Source: Gymnothorax reevesii
Lineage: Eukaryota; Chordata; Actinopteri; Anguilliformes; Muraenidae
DNA: 64,000 bases
Assembly (NCBI GenBank): GCA_029721435.1
Contig: CM056583.1
Span: 49,641,620-49,705,619 of the forward strand
Direction of reading: 5' to 3'
Part shown: positions 36,466-49,971 of the stretch, in pieces
Layout: each line of letters begins with the position of its first letter
Numbering within the stretch: the stretch's first letter is position 1
Position numbers and translations under genes: made by a program
The notes under the pieces: generated by a model
Databases searched by the model: none
The model's input: the letters and a program-made list of their open reading frames with translations, nothing else
Told to the model about the DNA's origin: nothing

Positions 36466-39409
36466 TCACCATAAGGCCTTGGGTAAAAAGGAAATGATTC
36501 AAAAACAAAACAACAAATGGAAAAAAAAAATACTGAATAAAATGTTTTTCAGGCCAAGAATGCACTGTTGTTTCTATTACAGCAGACTGCAGGCTTATCT
36601 GACGAAGGCATATTCCCAGTGGGCAAACAGAGAGCTGGTCTCATCTCGCAGTCAATAGGAGAGTGGGGTGACCTTGGTGTAGCCTGAAGCTTGGTGAGAA
36701 GTCCCTGATGCGAGGAGCTCAAAATGTGAACTCTCTTACTAGCGCCTCACATTTTTTCTCCCTAGTACATAGCTACGCTCCAAAATCGACTGAGCAAAGA
36801 GTACCAAATTATATATTTCTTTGTCACCCCATCAATGCAATCTCAGGTGAATAGCTTTCCTAAAAATAAAATCCTCTTCCCCAGGGTGAAGATAGCAACA
36901 ACTGTAAAAAAAAAAAAAGTCTAAATACGAAAGAGGAGTCTATATATTATGTGCTTGGCTACAGCCAGATGGACTTGAGAGGAGAACAGGCTGAATATAT
37001 ATGGAGTGCAAATTATATATGATTGTATAAAATCTGAGTGTGCTTGCACGGATGCCTGTGTAATGTATGATATTTGTAATTTGTAATTAAAATGAATTTT
37101 AGTCAATAAAATTCTTCAAAAATGAAAGATAAATGCACTTCAGAGTTGCACCTCAATAATTCATAGCCTAGGAACAGGGTCAACTTCACCAAAGGCCACA
37201 GCTGGGTCATCAGGACCAGTCCCATTATCCTGTAGTCCAAATAAGATGGTTACTTAGCTGGTTCTATCAGGTCTGAATTTGCAATTCCGTTTAGCTGAAA
37301 TCTTAATTGAAAAAGTGTTATTTTTGCACCTTGTGATATGATACCCAACAGAAAATGTGCAAAAACCATGGCCTGTACTCTGTCTATGTTAAATCTCAGG
37401 CATCAACAGACCTGACAGTAATTTAATGTGCCTGTCATCTCACTGAAAGCAGTAATATTAGCACCAACTGTCACAATTCTTCTGCATGTTGGACTGGTAA
37501 TGATCCTCCAAATAATAATTGCTATTAATATTAATGAAAGGCCATAAATTGATCTGTCATATTGCGAGGCTTTGTAATTCCCACAAATAAGATGGGGACA
37601 CAGATAGATCAGTTTTGTTTGCTGAGACTGCCCATTTGACACCAGACCCTGTCCAGGTTAGTTTGCAATTTAAATGCAGAGCTATCGATCAACAGCTATT
37701 CATTTTTATTTCTGAGGCACGGGCCTAGCACATTTCAACAAACATTTGGCCATTGGGAATTGAATTATAAAGATTACAAGGATATCAATATAACATCTTT
37801 TACATTGTATTGCGATCGAAGTGACAAAGATTTACAGTCCAATGAATATATCAAGCAGTTGTCCGGCATGTTCAGTCACGTAACAATTTGTGCTTAAAAT
37901 TTGATTTCATTGTTTCCTCAAAAGCGACTGAATGAAAAAAAAAAAATCACAGCCCTACAAATACATCTTGTGATAAACACACAGCAGAGGGAATTCAAAA
38001 CAATGTAATGATATAGATGCTTACATTCAACTAGAGGTTTTATAATGAGTTCAATGCAATATATTTCATCTTATTAAAAACAGGGTTGCCTCAATTATAA
38101 TCTCAAACATCACCATCACATGAATGCCACAGAACTACATAATCAGTTCAGTCAGTTTAGCTCTCGCTCTCAAAATTAAAAAGGAATACAAGACACGAAA
38201 GTAAATTCTTTTCGGACCTCGGCATCGCAGACAAATCACTGATACAGTACTTGACATTTCTGAAATATGTAAGTCACAACACAATACAGAATTATATGAA
38301 TTTGTAATAACATTCATATGAGGAACATTAAAAAAACTCCATAGGACACCTGCTCAAAAGGAGGAAGTGGCATGATCACCACTGCCTCGCACATATTGGA
38401 GTGTTTCATTATGTATTCATTATCATACTGTAGAGAATGCATCAGCTGAATATTAAAACTCCGCGCATTTGTTATTGTCTCCTTTCTTATGCAAATCGCT
38501 GCTGCTTTTTATAATTCAATTTCCACTCCACTTGTTTTCTTATTACAATTCCTTAAATAATGAATTATAATTAAATTCTATTTAGAAGCCTGCATTAATG
38601 AGTATATTTTGAATACATGGATATAGGCAAATGCGAGGATTTGTTTTCATTGTCATTTACAGATTTTAATGTTATCATTTAAACTCATCTCTATTCTGCT
38701 CCATGTAAAATGTCGGTTCCTTCCCATATTCTGCTGCGCATGTTGACCATTGTCAACTAAAAATATTGTCACGTTTTTTTTTTTTTTTTAATTTTTTTAA
38801 ATAAACAGGCACTCCAAGGGAAGTCAGGTTTTTTTCTGATGTCTTAACTCTGGACGCAGTTCTTCCATTCTGCGCCACAAAGGTAATGCATAAGGAAATA
38901 AAAGACCTTTTTGACTAATGATAATTAATGGGTTTGAAAATAATTACTTTTGCAGCCCCTGCACACAATTATTTTTCTCCTTCTCCGTGATTCATAACTC
39001 TTCTCCTCTCTTGCAGTTAACATCTACCCTTGCGCAACTATGAATGAAAACCATTTTGAAATTATATAACGTTTCGTGGACAGAAAGACCTTGAAGGTCT
39101 AGTTTAAGGGCAATTGCTTAAACAGCTGCTTTAACGAGGTGCTCAGTAAAGCTGGGACAGGAGCGAAGTTTGTCCCAGCGTACTTCAGCCCAGCTACACA
39201 GCGTAGAGTGGTGCTCAGCAGAGGCGGACGGCAGGAGATATAAAGTTCATCACCTTGACGAGGCTGAAATAATGAAGAGAGCTGAAACACTGCAGAACAT
39301 GTTTTAATCGAATGCGGCAGGACTGACGTTTTCGGCAGGGGCGAGCTTCTTTCATAAATTCCATCAGTTCAAATGGCAGAAAATGGAATTCGGCAGCCTG
39401 ATCCTGATC

Positions 39410-40165
39410 AGTCCGTACGAACAGCTGTCAGCAATATACGCCAATGAGCCAAAACATTACGTCCATTCAACCTAATATGCTGTTGCTCCTTCGCGTGCAG
39501 CCAAAACAGCGATGTCAGCTTGACATCCGCATGCATGCATGGACCCAGGGTTCTCCAGCAGAACACTTCCCAGAGAATTACTCTTCCACCACCGGCTTGC
39601 CTTCTTCCCACAGTGCATCCTGATGCCATCTTTTTACCAGGTATATAACAGTTACCTACTAAGCTGATGAACATGATAGACAAGAAAATGGTACTCTTTG
39701 AACTATGCGCCTTCTTTCATTGCTCGAAGATGCAGTTGAAATGCTTACGGGCCCAGTGTAGGAGCTTTCTAGAAGGTTATAATGTGTACCCTGACCAGTC
39801 CCTCAACCGCCATTAAAATAATCCGTGACTTGTGCCACAGCAGCTCTTCTTTCAGTTAATACTAGCTGAGTTAGCTGTAATAGCCATCGCACACGGATCA
39901 CCCTTGGGCGCTCCACAACCTGTTTGTGGTTTGTCTTTCCTGGGACCATTGTCCACTGGGATGCACCACCATTGACCCAGTAATCTAAGAAATAATGACT
40001 CAGCCCTTGACCAAGTTACTCAGGTCCGATTTCTCCTGCATCCAAAATACTGACAGACCACAACATGCGCTGTTGTTACACAGTGATCAACATTATTTCC
40101 TTCGTCTGTGAGTGGTCATAATGCTTTGCCTTATCAATGTATATATCTGCCATACAATTAACTAA
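39410..40165 (-). mobile_element. Internally deleted Tc1-like transposon
   Basis: The two ends are related inversely: ccaatgagccaaaacattac near 39440 and gtgagtggtcataatgcttt near 40110. On the minus strand, 39683-39408 includes MASGCTVGRRQAGGGRVILW, which corresponds to the region before the second catalytic Asp of a Tc1 transposase. A gap of several hundred bp separates it from the N-terminal half near 39870-40060. It is inactive. Confidence 0.65.
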
Positions 40166-41220
40166 CAAGAGAACCACAACAAACATTCACAGGTGAGAAA
40201 CAAGATTCTAGGAAACTGGCACTTCCATTCACTATATTCAACCAAGATGATCAAGTTTTTCAGATTCATTTAGCATAGTCGAGCACAAATAAAATGCGCT
40301 TGGAAGCTAGCACAGACAACAACTCAAGGCATTTCACTTGATGTTTGTTTTCTTCAAAAAACTATGAAGTATTGAGAGGTCACTGATATCCAAAATGATT
40401 GGAAACATTATGTTGATGGATGTTCTGGAATTGGTTTTCTCCTTGCACAGTAGCACTCATTGTGGCAATTCGGTTAATCATAAAATTAATGGAGTAAAAT
40501 ATCACTTTTACATCGTGAGCATTACTTCAGAAGCAGCCAGTAGCTCCATTCAGCTGCTCTGGGGTGAAGCAGGTTAAGATGCTCTCTCCACTGAGAACAG
40601 GCTCTCAGAGGCAGACTAACTGAGAGACAGCCTGCGGAACTCTAAACCTGAACAAGTCAATATCAGTCCCCAGTCAGGCAGTGCCTCAGACGCACAGCAG
40701 CACTTGTCAGAGCGGAAAAAAACTCCTGTCCCAGGAGACGAGAGGAGATAAAGTTTGTTCCTGACAAGTTTCATTAAGGTGTTAGTAATCCCTCAGCATT
40801 GTGCAATTACAGAGACAGAGGGATTTGTCGCATATGCTGGGCTCCAACATCTCCAGAAAAGGGAAATTTGTGTCACTGTTAAGCGATGTCAGGGAGAAGA
40901 ACAGAGAGATTTTCTACACCCAGCCCTATAACGCTGCACAGATTGCCACCGCTACGACCTGTCTGTTCCATTTTGTAAAAACAGCTGGCATCTTTCAGGT
41001 TCTTATGGGCCATGTTATGAGTACAAAAACATGCCCATAAGATAAAACAAAAACACATGCAGAGACATTTTATGCACACAAATATTCATGGCGAAGAAAA
41101 AAAATTAATCAAAATATGTTGTGAATCGCTGATTTATATGTTTGTGATTAGTATGTTTTAGTAATTTTAGTTGCTATTTATTTATTTATCATATTTATTA
41201 GTTTAGAGTATGTATGTTTC

Positions 41221-42009
41221 TGTTACGATTGCGCTGTCTTTAGTCTTGAACGTTTTCCTTTCGTTTCCGTCTTGTGGCGTCTTGTCAGTCTTCACACTCT
41301 CTTCCCTATACTTCGGTGAGGTAATTCCACTTCCTTCTCTCTGGCTGTTCTCATTGGCTATCCGCACCGAAGAATAGTTAGCGAGGCACGGGTGATAAGT
41401 TAGATCAGAGTTAGAACTCCACCTGTTTCCCCTCGCTTTCCTATCACTGTCCTTGCTTTTCTAGTTCTGCCTCCCTCTACAGCTGTCCTGTATTCTAGCT
41501 GGGATTACACTGATTAGTTTGTGTTTAAAAGACGCATTTTTACCGCAACTCCCTGTCGACTCGTTTCCCTTGGTTAAGTCTCGTTTCTGCGCTTTCTTGG
41601 TTTCGATTGTTGATTGCTTGTTTTTTGTCATATCTCCCGTAAGTCTTGTTATTGATTGTTTGTATTACGTTGTTTGATTGCCGGTTGATTGCTTAGTACT
41701 TCGTTCTCCCTTATTCCCATTTTGTACCCAACTGTTTAGTTTCTCCTTTGTTCTCCCTTATCCCATCCAACTACCTTTTTCCTTCCCCTTCCATTCCCTT
41801 AGCTCAGCCCCTTTGTTACTGTCTTTGTGCGGATTGATTTATTGGTTACCGAATATTTCTGCTTGTCCCCTGACTCTAATTCTGACTATTCTGCATTACC
41901 CTGTTTGCCTGGCTATCGATCTGTCTTTGTTTGACCATGAGCTTTGGTAATCCCAATAAACGCCTTGCCGATGCTGAACTGCACTTGGAGTCTTAGCCCG
42001 TTCCTTTCA
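41221..42009 (+). mobile_element. Probable solo LTR of a retrotransposon
   Basis: About 790 bp, starting tgttacgattgcgctg and ending gcccgttcctttca. It is rich in pyrimidines on this strand and carries aataaa at 41955 followed by tgcacttggagtcttagcc, a layout typical of fish Ty3/gypsy LTRs. No gag-pol sequence flanks it, and a 5-bp target duplication could not be identified. The open frame at 41678-41950 has no recognised domain. Confidence 0.45.
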
Positions 42010-43259
42010 AAATAAGTGTGTTTATGTATAAATGCAGTCTATAGGTACATCAAGTTGCATCCATCTCTGTTTAATGGAAAATTTTTGTATCACTGGCACA
42101 AGAAGAACATTTGCAACATATTCAGATAATCCAGGGAAGTCCTCTTAGTGAGTTTGTAATACAGTAAAAATACTTTATATAAATTCATATTTTAGGCAGA
42201 ATATTGCGAGTAGGTAAAGTTAAAATGAACAGCCTAGTGCTAAAAGTACTTAAGGGGACTTCAAGTTAAGCAAACATTTTTCCAAGATATTCACTTTTGA
42301 AACTAAGAATTATTATCAAAATAATTCTATTAGAAATGGCAACTTAAAGCACTGAGTTTCTGTAGCATCACATGTATATTAATATATAGATACTTAGCGA
42401 AACACAGTCATTGCGATAACTAAACAGTGTTTGGTTATAATTTCAGCTGTAAGGTGAAGGAAAAAATACATTCCTAATGTCACTACGGAGGGTTTTTTCC
42501 AGGTTTCTATGTTCCAGTATTGATTTTGACCCCCCTAAATCAAATGCTAACTTACACAGCTGGAATCATTCACTGAATGGACAAACTATGTAGGTTGGTG
42601 ACGTAGTGAGCAAAGGTGCTCTTGGAAAACGCATCGCATGAGAAAGCTTTGTATTATCACAATGAGGACAGTGTATGGTCATAAGCCACGATTAACTTTC
42701 GTCTATGTTACCTGGACCAAGAATTTTCTGTTTATTCACCGAAAACAGTCAATTGATGCAGTTTAGATTTGATTATCTGGTGCACAGTTTCTGGCTCACA
42801 GGCAGTAGAACGAAGTACGGATTGTGCTGCCGCATTTTTACGACAGTACCAGGGTGGATAAAGGTACCGCTGAAATTAACGAGAAGTTGGCTTTGCGTTT
42901 TCGTTCACCTTTCTCTGATCAGCCTGGCGGGTGGCGTAGGATTACAACAGGTGTCGGTGTAGTCCCGGCAGGCAGAACTTGGGGGGACTGTCGATAGGGG
43001 GATGCGGTTTTTGGGCATGACTGGTGTGTACCAGGTGTTATTGCAGGCCTTGAATTGTGGCAAGAATACCACAACTGTTTCAGATACGACTTATTTACAA
43101 GTCATTCAATGTTTTTGTTATTAGAGTTTTAAAATATCTAATTCTATAAGAGGCAGTTAGAAGTAGGAGTAGTCGTGAAGTAGAAACGCTTTCCTTATGG
43201 ATGACAACTTTCGTACGCATTTATTGTGACAAAATATTAATTAATACATTTATAATTTC

Positions 43260-44650
43260 TCGTTGGATGCCCAAAATTTTAAGAGCCATTCCACGAGAGA
43301 TTGACATTCAGTGCGCAGTTGACTCCCCTGGAATTGAATGAAACTTGGCACATTGGTAGATATGGGTGTCTCACAGAAAAGGCCAAATTTTTAGGTCTGT
43401 ATTTCACTTTGCCTGCCAATAGCGCCACCTGGAATCCACTTAAGTGGCTCAGTTTTGCTGTTAACTGTTTACATTAACTGTCATGACTCAAGGGTACACA
43501 GTACCAAGTATGATATACTTTTATCATGACCTGTGACACTTCAAGTCCGGTTAGACTTCAGCACCACATCAGCGCTAAGCTGGGTAACTACGTTATCGAG
43601 CCAGAATTATTTGGGAAATAATAATAAAAATTGAAAATGGGAATGGGAATAAAATAATACCCCAGACATATACTAAACTAGAATGCTTTATTATGTGATT
43701 ACTCACAACAAGACTATCATTTTCAGTGAATAGTACTTTGGTAACTTGCTGTGTTTGTGCAATGGACAGCCAGAAAGATGGTTGAAATTAATTTTTAGTG
43801 CACGTTTGCGGTATATTTTCTCTGTAATCCAGATTTGTACTGTGAGGGTAATTGCTGTTTGTTGTGCTTTTGGCTCTCTTTTTTCAGGAATGCCAAGCAT
43901 TTCTTTGGTAGTATCCACACTTTTAATCTAGACGGAGCCAAAGTTGGAGCAAAACTAAAGATAGTCCATTTTAATAGCATATTGTGTGTTTCGGTGGCAT
44001 TATTTTGTTTACCTAGCAAGATCAAGATCTGGAATTCTCTGGATACATAGTACCTTTGGGGTACATTACAGCATTAGTAAAATCTCAATGGTAGTATTTT
44101 CAGTGTACATGATTTTAAACATCAAAAGTCGGAAAATTTGCCTCCAGGGGGCACTGTACGCTGGACGCAATTACTGGCCATCCCCAGCAAAGTACCAAAG
44201 AAATTGTTTTTCAATTGGAATGCACACAGCTAGTTTTCTCTGAAAATGAAGAGTTCAGCTTGGTACTATGCAGGGTAGATAGCTATCTGACCAAAGGTGG
44301 TGCTCTAAAAAACGAATGTTCTTCCAACCTAACATTCCATAATCCCAGACATTTACCAAAGTTCTGTCTTTTGACATATATAAAATACATGCACAGTTAT
44401 GCATAAAATTTGTTGGTAACAGCCAAAGTTTATTCTTGAGATTAGCTCTAAGATTAGGAGAAAAACGCGACAAAAGTTTGCGCACTTTACTTTCAACCGT
44501 CTGATGCGACTGAACAAGTCACTGCTTTCTTGACTAAAAGTTGTTCGGCTTATACACAACTAAAACCTCCAGATTTCCAAAGGCCGAAACATTTCTTGTG
44601 GACTTGGGAAAAAGTGACAACGTTATTATAAATTAGAACTATATAGATAT
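43260..44650. other. Unclassified intronic sequence
   Basis: Several short open frames on both strands (43703-44559) show no domain. The stretch 43270-43430 (cattccacgagagattgaca, aatgaaacttggcacattgg) reads like a dispersed repeat but was not identified. Confidence 0.35.
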
Positions 44651-44785
44651 TTGCATATTTTATTTCTATTTTCAGAAGTGCAGGTTTTGTTCATAATTTA
44701 AATAATATTAAAGTGGTGGCAAAACATGTTGTTGTTGTTTTGCTTTCTCCGATAGCGGCGCTTTTAAACTAAATGTTCATTTGTT

Positions 44786-44869
44786 AATTGAAGCACTGAT
44801 TACTAAAACCCCACAAGTCAAGTCAAGTCAAGTGTGACTTATGGGGTTTTAGTAATAGGTGCGTCAATT
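44786..44869. repeat. 84-bp foldback (hairpin) element, copy 2
   Basis: Identical to copy 1 over nearly its whole length, except for one extra AGTCA unit in the loop and a T to G change near the right end (gcgtcaatt). The flanks differ from those of copy 1, which argues for insertion rather than local duplication. Confidence 0.85.
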
Positions 44870-46240
44870 CTTATCGGCAAATATTATGGCAAAAAATATA
44901 TGGATATGCAGTAATTAACTTTCCGGGAAATAAATATATTGCCAACTGCGTGAAAGAAAATCTGTAGCAAAAATTAATTTAGGCTATCCACTATACTAGA
45001 AAAATAATGGACGTCATGTTGTCCGACGAAAAAATTTCAATGCTGAACTTATTTGGACTTCTTTGCAAAGGGGATTTACACAAAGAGATGTGTGAAATGA
45101 ACGGCCAACTTGCCTTCTCACTCACTCTACTTCTTGGTTCAGTGAGCAAGGCACGTCCACCTGACTTTTGGCAGACACCCGGCCAACGGTGAGTTGGCGA
45201 AAGTGGAACCTCTATCCACGCTGGTACTGTATACTGCTGGATCCTGAATATAAACTAGATAAAACCTGAGCCAGTGGGGCAAAAAGGACACCTCTTGTCG
45301 AGTAAATGCAACAGTGACAGTGTTTTGATGCTAACGTGGCAATGTTTCTTTGCGATCATAACAGTTTAGCCAAACATTTGTTGCCCTGGCCGGTTGTTTA
45401 CAGCACAGCTGGCGTCACTTCCCTTTGTGGAATCATATGACTTCGTAAGAATGGTGGCGCTCCTCATAAATGCAGATTCATGGCAATAAAAATTGATTTA
45501 AAATGGTAAACGACCTAAGAAATCAACAAAAATTTCAGAATTGGTAGAGATTATGATAATCCAGCGTAAAATTGTGCCTTTTCAAATGTGATAAATGAGT
45601 GGAGGACGGGAAAACATCTTTTGTACTCTCCTGAGTTGATTTTCTCAATTTTCTCAAAACAGACATTTTGTGACTCAAGCATTTTTAGCACCAGGTCTTC
45701 AAATTCTATGACAAGAGAGGTACACATGCACATACAAACTACTTTGTAATAATAGTTAAGTTGCACCTTGGTGTTAAATTAACCTGGCATGCATTTTCTC
45801 AATGGAGTAAAAGACCCATTTTCATCCTTGCCAACCTCTACTGTGTTTATATACTCCCTTAAATAAAAATAAACTTATCTATCATTCATTCACTGAACAT
45901 GCAATATGGATTCTGTTCAGTGGAGAGATTATATTGTTCTGTACATTTTAATGAAAGCCCATGGCACGAATATCTGTCTTTATGATTATTTATGATGATT
46001 ATTATTTTTTTAAGCCAGGCAATCCATTTAAACTGTCTTCAAGCTACCCAGTAGCATACCCATAATCTTGAAAAATATATCAGCGTTCATCTTTGCTCTT
46101 TAACCCTTTTGGCACGGTAGTCGACTGTAGCTTTCGTTTTCCTTCAGTACATGCTGGCATCTCCTGGTGTGTAACTTCACTCCAATCTTAATAAAAAATC
46201 CAAAAATCTTAAGGACTGTCAGCTCTTACGCATTTGCCGT

Positions 46241-47680
46241 GAATTTTAGTGGCATATTAACGTTCCCCTGCTGTAATCAGCAATTATGCAATCAACGCAT
46301 ATGTAAGAGATTCTAGCGCGGAAATTAAGTCCTTGTGCATGGATGTCTGTCAGTTTCACATGTGTTACGGTGGATTTCACCACTAGTAATATGAAAACCA
46401 ACAAGAGGATCCTCAGAGCCTGGACTCGGGCCTGGTGTAGGCCTGGGACATTCCATAGATTTCAACGTTTCAATCCAACGTTTCATGGGTAAGTTAACGT
46501 AGAAACGCAAATTTGTCACTTTAATAGAAAAAATCACGTTCACTTGCTAGCTAGCCAATTAGCCGTCCCATTGACTTAAATAGACCGCTGACTAGAGCAA
46601 ACGGTAACGATCGATAACGGTCTCCAGCGAGCTACCTTGGTACCCTTACTGTCGCGGGATCTGCATTGACTAAGCAGTCAATAAAATGAACAAGGTGGCT
46701 AACTAGCTAGCTACTTATAATTGACATTCAAGGACTATATTTCTTACCTACATGATATTTAAAACAACGGACCAGTCGTTTTTTCTGTTTATACACAGTT
46801 TCAAAAGACAAGGAGGGGAGAAAGGCTTTGTTATTAGAAATCAGGAGAAAAAAACCTTTCTCTATCCCCTCGATCCGCACTGTGCAGTGAATATTTTTTG
46901 AGAGCAGTGTTATAATGGGACAAGGGCAAAGATGACGCTTAGTGAAGGAGTAGCCAGAGTTAACTAGCGCTTCCTTTTAACAACGTTGCCATTAGCCATA
47001 TGATTCAGTATATTCGCTCAATCAGGGTACAATGAAGTGAGGAAACCAGAGAGTAATTTGATAATGTACACGGACACTCATCGACTTTGCTTATAACGGC
47101 GAAAACTGCCAAGCAATTATCTTATCAGATGGTCATCAAAAGCCTCGGTCACAACTGAACTTTTTGGCTCGCACTTTATTGTTGACGCCGAGTGGCATTT
47201 CAATCTTCCAATTAGTAAGTGTGCCCTTTTCCATCCCCCAAAAAAGCACATATTTAGGGAGAGAAAATGTTGCTCCGTACAGCGATACCAAAATCACCCC
47301 GACTCACTCGCAAGTGTTTTTGAAAATGAATAGGATTTTACGTGCGAATTTAACTTCCCGGTGCATACGCTCCTGGGACAGATGCTTCACTTGAGCGTAG
47401 CCTATCACCAATTTAGTGTTATATAAGTATATCTATGGGCCAATCGCGAAACCGCGCACGCATGAGCAGGACAATCGCCACCCCGAAAAAAAAAAAAAAA
47501 GAAGATCCCGAGCCGAAACTTAGACTTGTGGCCTACCATCCTGAGTAATTATGACTCCAGACTTCTCGCATTTTTCAAACTCAGGGGCTGGAAGCAATTG
47601 AATTGCGTAAAGATGTTTCAAATGATGCTATTTCATTTAAACAATGTAAACAATCATGAAACACATGCATTGCTTCCAAC
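46241..47680 (+). repeat. Dispersed repeat family, long copy (extra 1.15 kb inside)
   Basis: The outer parts (46241-46395 and 47548-47680) match the short copy at 13292-13600. The 46396-47547 interior has no counterpart there. The interior holds short open frames (for example 47164-47394) with no recognised domain, and several CTAGCTAG motifs. It is either an insertion into the repeat or the fuller version of the family. Confidence 0.65.
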
Positions 47681-47864
47681 CCGAGTCTCTAACATTCGCG
47701 TGATTGAATAATTGCTGCCGTTTCAAGCCCACAGTGAATAAATATTCAGTGCCGTAAATAATGTAAAAAGTAATAATAAACCGCGCTAAAAGGGTAAGCT
47801 GAACAAGAACGCAGATAGACTTGTATTTATAGAATTGAAGGACTGAATGAATAGGTACACTTAC

Positions 47865-48059
47865 CTAGGTTCTCAATGGAGTAATAACGTTGTTTACTGT
47901 CTACTCTGACAGTATCAGCGTAGGGGCTGCCCACTCCATACCCAATGATGTAACCCCTGACTAATATGTTTGGGTTTAGAGGTGGAGTCCAACTCATGAT
48001 GATGCTGTTGGGTAGTGGGCGGACATGCAGGGAACTGGGCTGGTTTGGAACCTGAGTTT
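47865..48059 (-). CDS. dcc: DCC exon: FN3 domain 4, first part
   Basis: A 195-nt phase 1-1 exon. It reads [15 protein letters not shown], then [31 protein letters not shown], and ends [11 protein letters not shown]. These are the leading strands of FN3 domain 4, one of the netrin-binding domains of DCC. The acceptor ctttgttccag and the donor CTAG|gtaagt are strong. The GYGVGSP segment is nearly invariant in DCC as I know it. The next exon, at 36368, is separated by the longest complete intron in the window (11.5 kb). Confidence 0.96.
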
Positions 48060-49071
48060 CTGGAACAAAGACACGATCCCAGAGTTTTGTAAGCAACGTA
48101 TACAAGGAAAGCCAGCAGGAGGCAGAGTTACACTCAGCAGTGTGGAAATGACTGACCAATCTTTGACAAGGAATTTCAGTTTAATGAATGATAATGTCTT
48201 CAATCGTATTTAAAGCTCTGCCACAAAGCAACCCTCACAGACTATGCCTAAGCTTATCTCGGGCTTTCCTTTCAGTCACTATTCCATGAAAGGTGGGCTA
48301 AAATTAGGATGAACCTGTTTCAGGGAATTTAGAACATAAAAAATTAATACATATATCATTTCAAATTCTGCATGATTATATACTTGCAATCACAGAGCTG
48401 TCAGTCAAGGAACTTGAAATTGCTATTTAAGTCGAACTGTTCAAAGCACTATTCTAGTGAAGCTCATATATTCGGTTCAGATGGCTCAGATAAAAATCTC
48501 CAACTGAGCCCAGGATAAAAAGTTTGAAGATATGAAACCCTCAGTAATTACCAGCACATTTTTGATGAGTTAATTCTCAACAGCAACCGTGCAGAAAAAA
48601 GTGCGAGTTTTGGGAGAGAGAGAACTTGCAGACAAATTGTTCTGAATCCTTGAAATCCACAAAATAATGTGCCTGGCACCCCTTTTTTTCCAACATATTT
48701 TGAGAAGATATCACTGCAGATTGAGCAGGAACAGTTCGAACTGATTTACTCACTAGAACATGAATATGCAGATTACAGTCTGCGGACAGTGAATAAAACC
48801 TTTGTCTGCACAACTTTCGCAGTCTGATAATGCATAATGTGCCAATACTTTTACACAGCTTTTTTGTCAATTCACGCAGGACAATCCCTGTGTAAACATG
48901 ATTGACACAATGACTGTATAAAAATCAACATAAAAAATGTTGTCCCAAAGCACGCACAAACAGTGCAAAAAAGACATAATTTGTGCATTTAGCATATTCT
49001 TCCTAAGAGTGAGCAGATATTGACATAAGGCTGAAGACAGTAGAAATAAGTGGACTGTGGAGTTCTCTCAC
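48060..49071 (-). other. DCC intron (1.0 kb)
   Basis: Unique AT-rich sequence; no repeat or additional exon seen. Confidence 0.85.
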
Positions 49072-49182
49072 CATCGAGGTCATTCTCCGGGGTCTCGGCA
49101 TTGTACCACTCACTGGCTGGCCCAGTACCATTGGCAGTCATGGCGGCCACTTGGAAACTGTACTGGCTGCCTTTTTCCAGGC
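49072..49182 (-). CDS. dcc: DCC exon: end of FN3 domain 3
   Basis: This 111-nt exon is phase 1 at both ends. The split Gly codon is followed by [20 protein letters not shown] and the exon ends AETPENDLD plus one base. These are strands E to G of FN3 domain 3; the Tyr of the YSFQV core motif and the NGTG loop are typical. NGT is a potential N-glycosylation sequon. The acceptor is ctctctcctcag and the donor is GATG|gtgaga. It joins the upstream exon (52586-52727) and the FN4 exon (47865-48059) without a frame break. Confidence 0.95.
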
Positions 49183-49503
49183 CTGAGGAGAGAGCGGAAG
49201 CCATGAGAAATTAAGAATTTGTAACGGCAAGAAAAGAACAACCAGGGCTTATGGGCTGAATCACAGCATTATGTCGAGACGTGACCACCGAAGAATCGCT
49301 GCCGTTTGACAACAATCCTTGGAAAGGCACCCCTACTGTGATGAAAATTACTGCCACTACTACCAACATCTTTGCTACATGGTTGTGCTCGCAGAGTTGA
49401 ACCCAAAAATGATTTTCAGCTTACTTCGTACTCACAAGACTATACAATTCTTTCAGGTAGTAGTCAATTTTGCTGAAAATGATTTAAATCTCATTGCACT
49501 TCA

Positions 49504-49547
<44 letters not shown>
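49504..49547. repeat. (AT)n microsatellite
   Basis: About 22 AT units followed by an A/T-rich tract. Confidence 0.95.
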
Positions 49548-49555
<8 letters not shown>

Positions 49556-49971
49556 TTTTTATTATTATGATTTTTTAATTTTTTTTAACAAATTTTAAAT
49601 CACTCAAATTGATTATCCATTGCGGAGTTATTTAGCCAAATCTCAACTGGTTCTGCTTATATTCCACCACCTGCCTTTCTTCAAAGAGCAGGTCCTTCCA
49701 GAAAATACTCAGACTCCCAAATCATCTCAGTAGAGAGATTACGGATCCACTGGCAAATGGCTGCCATATACTGAACTTCAACCTTTGTCGACGCTATCAG
49801 GAAAGTGCTTTGCACATTTCTGTTATGCTGGAAATAGCTGGAATCAGAATTGTCATAATCAGAAAGATCACGTGATTTGTGATTGTAATAAGAATAAATT
49901 AAAAAAAGCATATTCAGCATAAAATGATTAATGCAATATTTTCAGCATGCAAAGCAATGCATACTTCTCAT

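Noticed and set aside
41678..41950. 90-codon pyrimidine-rich frame
   Set aside because: It falls within the probable solo LTR and has low-complexity Phe/Leu/Ser composition.
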